NCBI GenBank assembly: GCA_003513895.1
Contig: DOSU01000002.1
Location: forward strand, 237 to 11,507
DNA from: Rikenellaceae bacterium
GTDB lineage: Bacteria > Bacteroidota > Bacteroidia > Bacteroidales > UBA932
Length of the DNA: 11,271 nt
Reading direction: 5' to 3'
The position numbers and the translations under genes were made by a program. Numbering within the stretch: the first letter of the stretch is position 1; each line of letters starts with the position of its first letter. Of this stretch, positions 7,847 to 11,271 are shown in pieces. Under the pieces are notes generated by a model. That model had not been told where the DNA came from. It searched no databases and was given only the letters and a program-made list of their open reading frames with translations.

Positions 7847-9274
7847 ATGAAAAATATACTAAAATTGCTTTGGCTATCATATTTTCTGATTGCTTCTTTG
7901 CTCTCTTTTGCTGACTCACCTGAACATATTGTTGTCAGGGGGAAAGTTACATGCCAAAAGAAAGCAGTAGAAAATGTTGCTGTTTCAGACGGAACAGCTG
8001 TAGTGTTGACAAATTCAAACGGAGAGTATGAGATTCAAAGTTTATCAGATAGAAAATTTGTTTACTATTCACTTCCATCGGGATACAACTCTCCTCAGAA
8101 AAATGGAATACCGGTTTTCTATCAAAAGATAGATTCCCGGAATAGTAGTCAGCATATTGATTTTGAATTAGCAAAAGAGCCTCTGTCTCAGGAAAAACAT
8201 GTTTTTGTTGTGTGGGCAGACCCACAGGTATCAGAAGAGGGAGAGTTTCCCCTTCTGCAAAAAGTTACCACGGATGTGAACGAAACTTTAAAATCATATA
8301 GTGTCCCTAAACATGCAATATGTGTTGGTGATTTAGTATTTGATAAACCTTTCCTTTTCCGGAACTATAAAGAGATGATATCTCAGTTAAATATCCCTTT
8401 TTATCAGGTTATTGGAAATCACGACAAGGATTATTCAGAAAGAAGCAACGAACTATCTGAAAACAGCTTTACTGAAGCTTTCGGACCAACCCACTATTCC
8501 TATAATGTAGGAAAGATTCACTATATAGTCTTGGATGATGTTTTCTATTACGGTTACTCCTATCTTTATATGGGTTATTTAGACGAAAACCAATTGCAAT
8601 GGCTGGAATCGGATTTAAAATTAATTAGGCCAGGCCAGACAGTTGTTATTTCTTTACATATCCCCACAAAATACGGAGATTCAGAAAACCCCGAAAATCA
8701 TACCAAATTGTTGCGCAACTCTTTGATGAACAATAAAGCTTTCTATAAAATCATTGAACAGTACAATATCCATATTATGGCCGGGCATAGCCATACACAA
8801 TGGAATACTACAATCTCCGATAATATTTTAGAACATACACATTCAGCGGCAAGTGCCTCCTGGTGGCAAGGAGAAATAGGACAAGACGGAACGCCACAGG
8901 GATATACTGTATATGAAGTTAACGGAGATAGCTTAAGCTGGTATTTTAAAGGGGTAGGAATGTCTAAAGATGAGCAGTTTAAACTATACAGAAGCGAAGA
9001 CGGAAAATCAATTATTGCCAATGTCTATAACTACGACCAGGAGTGGAATGTTTATGTGTTTGAAAATAATAATTTTGTCAGCAAGATGGAGAGGTATTGG
9101 GGAGAAGATCCTCAGGCTAAAATTCAATATCAACCCGGAAAAAACAAGAAGTATTCATGGTTAAGTGTTGGAATGACAAACCATCTTTTTAAAGCTACCT
9201 TAAAAGATCAAACCTCAAAGGTCAGTGTACTGGTAATTGACAGATTTGGAAATAAGTATGCAAAGGATCTATAA
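7847..9274 (+). CDS. Secreted calcineurin-like metallophosphoesterase
   Basis: Predicted metal-dependent hydrolase of phosphate mono- or diesters acting outside the cytoplasm. A signal peptide covers about residues 1-22. Residues about 28-105 form a small beta domain of the carboxypeptidase-regulatory / metallophosphatase N-terminal type (GKVTCQKKAVENVAVSDG and SNGEYEI). The catalytic domain spans about 118-330 with all metal-site motifs: D125 in ADPQ, GDLVFD at 161-166, GNHD at 190-193, H271 in SLHIP and GHSH at 313-316. Gln replaces the usual His of the first DxH motif, which as I recall is normal for this branch. A C-terminal beta domain (about 335-475) completes the usual layout. GGAAG lies 9 nt before the ATG. 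It follows susD by 95 nt containing a hairpin, and its end overlaps the GH16 gene. The substrate is unknown. Confidence 0.88.
   Translation: MKNILKLLWLSYFLIASLLSFADSPEHIVVRGKVTCQKKAVENVAVSDGTAVVLTNSNGEYEIQSLSDRKFVYYSLPSGYNSPQKNGIPVFYQKIDSRNSSQHIDFELAKEPLSQEKHVFVVWADPQVSEEGEFPLLQKVTTDVNETLKSYSVPKHAICVGDLVFDKPFLFRNYKEMISQLNIPFYQVIGNHDKDYSERSNELSENSFTEAFGPTHYSYNVGKIHYIVLDDVFYYGYSYLYMGYLDENQLQWLESDLKLIRPGQTVVISLHIPTKYGDSENPENHTKLLRNSLMNNKAFYKIIEQYNIHIMAGHSHTQWNTTISDNILEHTHSAASASWWQGEIGQDGTPQGYTVYEVNGDSLSWYFKGVGMSKDEQFKLYRSEDGKSIIANVYNYDQEWNVYVFENNNFVSKMERYWGEDPQAKIQYQPGKNKKYSWLSVGMTNHLFKATLKDQTSKVSVLVIDRFGNKYAKDL
9248..9252 (+). promoter_or_regulatory. Ribosome site supporting the GH16 start
   Basis: GGAAA lies 5 nt upstream of the ATG at 9258, inside the end of the phosphoesterase gene. 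Neither the earlier TTG at 9237 nor the later GTG at 9294 has a comparable site at a sensible distance. Confidence 0.45.
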
Positions 9275-10088
9275 ATTATATAAAAATAAAAAAGTGAAAA
9301 AAAATATATTAATTGTTTTTATTGCGTTCCTATCTTTCTCTTGCTCAAATCCTAAGGATGAGTGGAAAATGGTCTGGAGTGATGACTTTGACTACAACGG
9401 GCTTCCTGACTCAACTAAGTGGAGTTTCGACACTAAAGGGAATGATGTTAGTTGGGGGAACTACGAGGCTCAGTTTTATACAGATAAAGACAGTACAAAT
9501 GCCTATGTTTCTGATGGAGTATTGAGAATCACTGCTCGTCTTGATAGTGCCGGCGGAAAAAGATATACATCAGCGCGCCTTATTACAAAAGGCAAGGGAG
9601 ATTGGCTTTACGGGAAGTTTGATATAAGGGCAAAATTACCTTCCGGAGTGGGCTCTTGGCCGGCAATATGGATGCTCCCCACCGATTGGGAATATGGAGA
9701 ATGGCCAAATAGTGGAGAGATTGATATAATGGAGAATGTGGGTTATAATACCGATACTGTTTTGGCTACTGCCCACACAAAAATTTATAATCACATATTG
9801 GGTACACAGGTAAGCGGGAAGATTTTTGTTTCCCAACCTTATGAAGATTTTCACATCTATACTTTGGAGTGGGATCAAAACGAATGGAGAGCTTATGTAG
9901 ATAATGTTCATTTCTATACCCATAAAAATGATGGAACAGGATTCGGAACATGGCCCTATGATAAACGCTTCCATTTAATTATAAATTTGGCGATAGGCGG
10001 ATCACTGGGCGGAAAGTACGGAGTGGATGACTTAAGTTTTCCAAAAGTTATGGAGGTTGATTACGTAAAAGTTTATCAAAAAATATGA
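9258..10088 (+). CDS. GH16 endo-beta-glucanase (laminarinase-like) lipoprotein
   Basis: Retaining endo-glycosidase expected to cut beta-1,3-glucan (laminarin type) or mixed beta-1,3/1,4-glucan into oligosaccharides. The GH16 signature GEIDIMEN at 153-160 supplies nucleophile E154, D156 and acid/base E159 in the bulged ExDxxE form found in laminarinases. Other family motifs are DDFDYNGLPDSTKW (42-55), WGNYEAQFYT (66-75), GSWPAIWMLP (132-141) and, near the C-terminus, FHLIINLAIGG. It is nearly a bare catalytic domain, with no carbohydrate-binding module. The N-terminus has a long lysine-rich region, a hydrophobic core and a probable lipidated C29 in LSFSC; S-N-P-K-D-E follows, resembling a surface-export signal. 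ATG 9258 is chosen for its GGAAA site. It gives 276 residues and a 17-nt overlap with the phosphoesterase gene. A GTG at 9294 would give a shorter, more typical signal peptide. Confidence 0.92.
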   Translation: MQRIYKLYKNKKVKKNILIVFIAFLSFSCSNPKDEWKMVWSDDFDYNGLPDSTKWSFDTKGNDVSWGNYEAQFYTDKDSTNAYVSDGVLRITARLDSAGGKRYTSARLITKGKGDWLYGKFDIRAKLPSGVGSWPAIWMLPTDWEYGEWPNSGEIDIMENVGYNTDTVLATAHTKIYNHILGTQVSGKIFVSQPYEDFHIYTLEWDQNEWRAYVDNVHFYTHKNDGTGFGTWPYDKRFHLIINLAIGGSLGGKYGVDDLSFPKVMEVDYVKVYQKI

Positions 10089-11271
10089 GAATTTTCTTTT
10101 CAATAGCTTTGTTATTTTTATCTCTGAACATATATGGTCAGAAAGAGACAATATATAAAAGAGTTGATAGCCTGTTGAGTCAAATGACTCTGGACGAAAA
10201 GATAGGTCAGATTAATCAATATTCAGGAAACTGGGAGCAAACAGGACCTAAAGCGGTAACGCCCAAAATCCTTGACGAAATTGCCCAGGGCAGAGTAGGC
10301 TCTTTGTTAAATGTACACGGAGCAGCTACCACCCGCTCATTGCAGCAATATGCAATGAAATCGAGATTAAAAATACCACTTTTGTTTGCACAGGATGTTA
10401 TTCACGGCTACAAGACTACCTTTCCAATACCATTGGCTGAGGCAGCAAGCTGGGATATCAAAGCAATTGAAAAGTCAGCAAGAGTTGCCGCTATTGAAGC
10501 CACTTCCGCAGGAATACACTGGACATTTGCGCCAATGGTAGATATTTGCAGAGATCCTCGTTGGGGAAGAGTTATGGAGGGAGCAGGGGAAGATTCATAT
10601 CTGGGATCAATTATCGGTGCAGCAAGAGTAAGAGGTTTCCAAGGTAATGGAATTGGATCAACTGATGCTCTGATAGCATGCGCAAAACATTTTGCAGGAT
10701 ATGGAGCTTCTATGGCAGGGAGAGATTACAACACCACCGATATTTCTGACAGAACTCTTTGGGAGGTCTATTTACCCCCTTTTGAATCGGTTGTAAAAGA
10801 GGGTGTAGGTTCATTTATGACAGCCTTTAACGATCTTAACGGAGTTCCTGCAACAGGTAGTGAGTTTCTACTGACTGAGGTCCTTCGCAAAAAATGGGGC
10901 TTTACCGGTATGGTAGTAAGTGATTGGGGAGCAATTGGCGAACTAATACCTCACGGCTTTGCAAAAGACGGAAAAGAGGCAGCCTGTAAGGCACTCCTGG
11001 CAGGTTGTGAAATTGATATGGAGAGTCACCTGTATATAAATAACCTCAAGCAATTAGTCCTTGACAAAGAGATTGACGAAAAGGTAATTGATCAGGCAGT
11101 AAGCCATATTCTTTACAAGAAATTTGAATTAGGATTATTTGAAGACCCGTACAAATTTTCAGACGAAAACAGGGAGAAAGAGACTCTTGGCAAAGCAGAC
11201 AACAAAGCATTTGCAAGAGAAATAGCTGCCAAAAGTATTGTGCTGCTTAAAAATAACAACGAAATCCTTCC
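10085..11271 (+). CDS. bglX: GH3 beta-glucosidase, BglX-like (3' end beyond the window)
   Basis: Retaining exo-acting beta-glucosidase, expected in the periplasm, that releases glucose from the non-reducing end of imported oligosaccharides. Residues 1-18 are a signal peptide (cleavage likely after IYG, before Q19), with no lipobox. The GH3 N-terminal TIM barrel follows: MTLDEKIGQ at 34-42, FAQDVIHGYKTTFPIPL from 101, APMVDICRDPRWGR at 149-162, EGAGEDSYL at 165-173 and KHFAGYG at 201-207. The nucleophile is D280 in VVSDWG (E. coli BglX, as I recall, has SDH). The order and wording of motifs closely follow BglX. About 395 codons are present; the family is usually about 750 residues, so the C-terminal half, including the acid/base region and fibronectin-like domain, lies outside the window. 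The ATG overlaps the GH16 stop as ATGA, with no SD, indicating translational coupling. Confidence 0.93.
   Translation, partial: MRIFFSIALLFLSLNIYGQKETIYKRVDSLLSQMTLDEKIGQINQYSGNWEQTGPKAVTPKILDEIAQGRVGSLLNVHGAATTRSLQQYAMKSRLKIPLLFAQDVIHGYKTTFPIPLAEAASWDIKAIEKSARVAAIEATSAGIHWTFAPMVDICRDPRWGRVMEGAGEDSYLGSIIGAARVRGFQGNGIGSTDALIACAKHFAGYGASMAGRDYNTTDISDRTLWEVYLPPFESVVKEGVGSFMTAFNDLNGVPATGSEFLLTEVLRKKWGFTGMVVSDWGAIGELIPHGFAKDGKEAACKALLAGCEIDMESHLYINNLKQLVLDKEIDEKVIDQAVSHILYKKFELGLFEDPYKFSDENREKETLGKADNKAFAREIAAKSIVLLKNNNEIL

Noticed and set aside
9636..9974. Minus-strand open frame of 112 codons inside the GH16 gene
   Set aside because: It lies fully antisense to a gene with clear catalytic motifs, and its translation shows no recognisable domain.
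1..11271. Search by eye for mobile elements, CRISPR arrays, tRNA or rRNA genes and phage genes
   Set aside because: No transposase motifs, regularly spaced repeats, tRNA-like cloverleaf or phage protein were recognised. All large coding regions are explained by the PUL genes.

Overview
The window looks like part of a glycan-foraging locus (a polysaccharide utilization locus, PUL) from a Bacteroidota genome, most likely order Bacteroidales. The evidence is an adjacent SusC/SusD pair with family-specific motifs, a beta-propeller/Y_Y_Y sensor-regulator, Bacteroidota-style lipoprotein signals, A-rich leaders with weak Shine-Dalgarno sequences, promoter-like TAnnTTTG boxes and an AT-rich base composition. 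A genus cannot be assigned from sequence alone.

Layout, left to right. (1) Positions 1-104 appear to be a divergent promoter region. A probable minus-strand gene has only its first codons in the window, and a perfect 19-bp palindrome lies between it and the regulator. (2) 105-2876 encodes a membrane-anchored one-component regulator: propeller sensor, Y_Y_Y domain, transmembrane helix, coiled coil, then a LuxR-type helix-turn-helix, with no kinase or receiver. (3) 2877-3111 is a 235-bp regulatory gap with repeated AGGT-cored motifs. (4) 3112-6231 is susC-like and 6246-7751 is susD-like: the outer-membrane importer and its surface lipoprotein. (5) A 95-bp gap holds a strong RNA hairpin. (6) 7847-9274 is a secreted calcineurin-type metallophosphoesterase. 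(7) 9258-10088 is a GH16 endo-beta-glucanase lipoprotein overlapping it. (8) 10085-11271 is a BglX-like GH3 beta-glucosidase joined by an ATGA overlap and cut by the window edge.

Inferred logic: the regulator senses oligosaccharides in the periplasm and activates susC-susD and the enzymes. The GH16 lipoprotein, probably on the cell surface, cuts a beta-1,3- or mixed beta-1,3/1,4-glucan such as laminarin. SusD captures fragments, SusC imports them with TonB energy, and periplasmic GH3 trims them to glucose. The phosphoesterase is the odd member. Its overlap with the GH16 gene suggests joint expression, and it raises the possibility that the natural substrate carries phosphate groups or arrives with a phosphorylated companion. 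No mobile element, CRISPR array, tRNA or rRNA was seen. The system is mostly recognisable; the less ordinary parts are the phosphoesterase, the kinase-less regulator and the non-coding elements.
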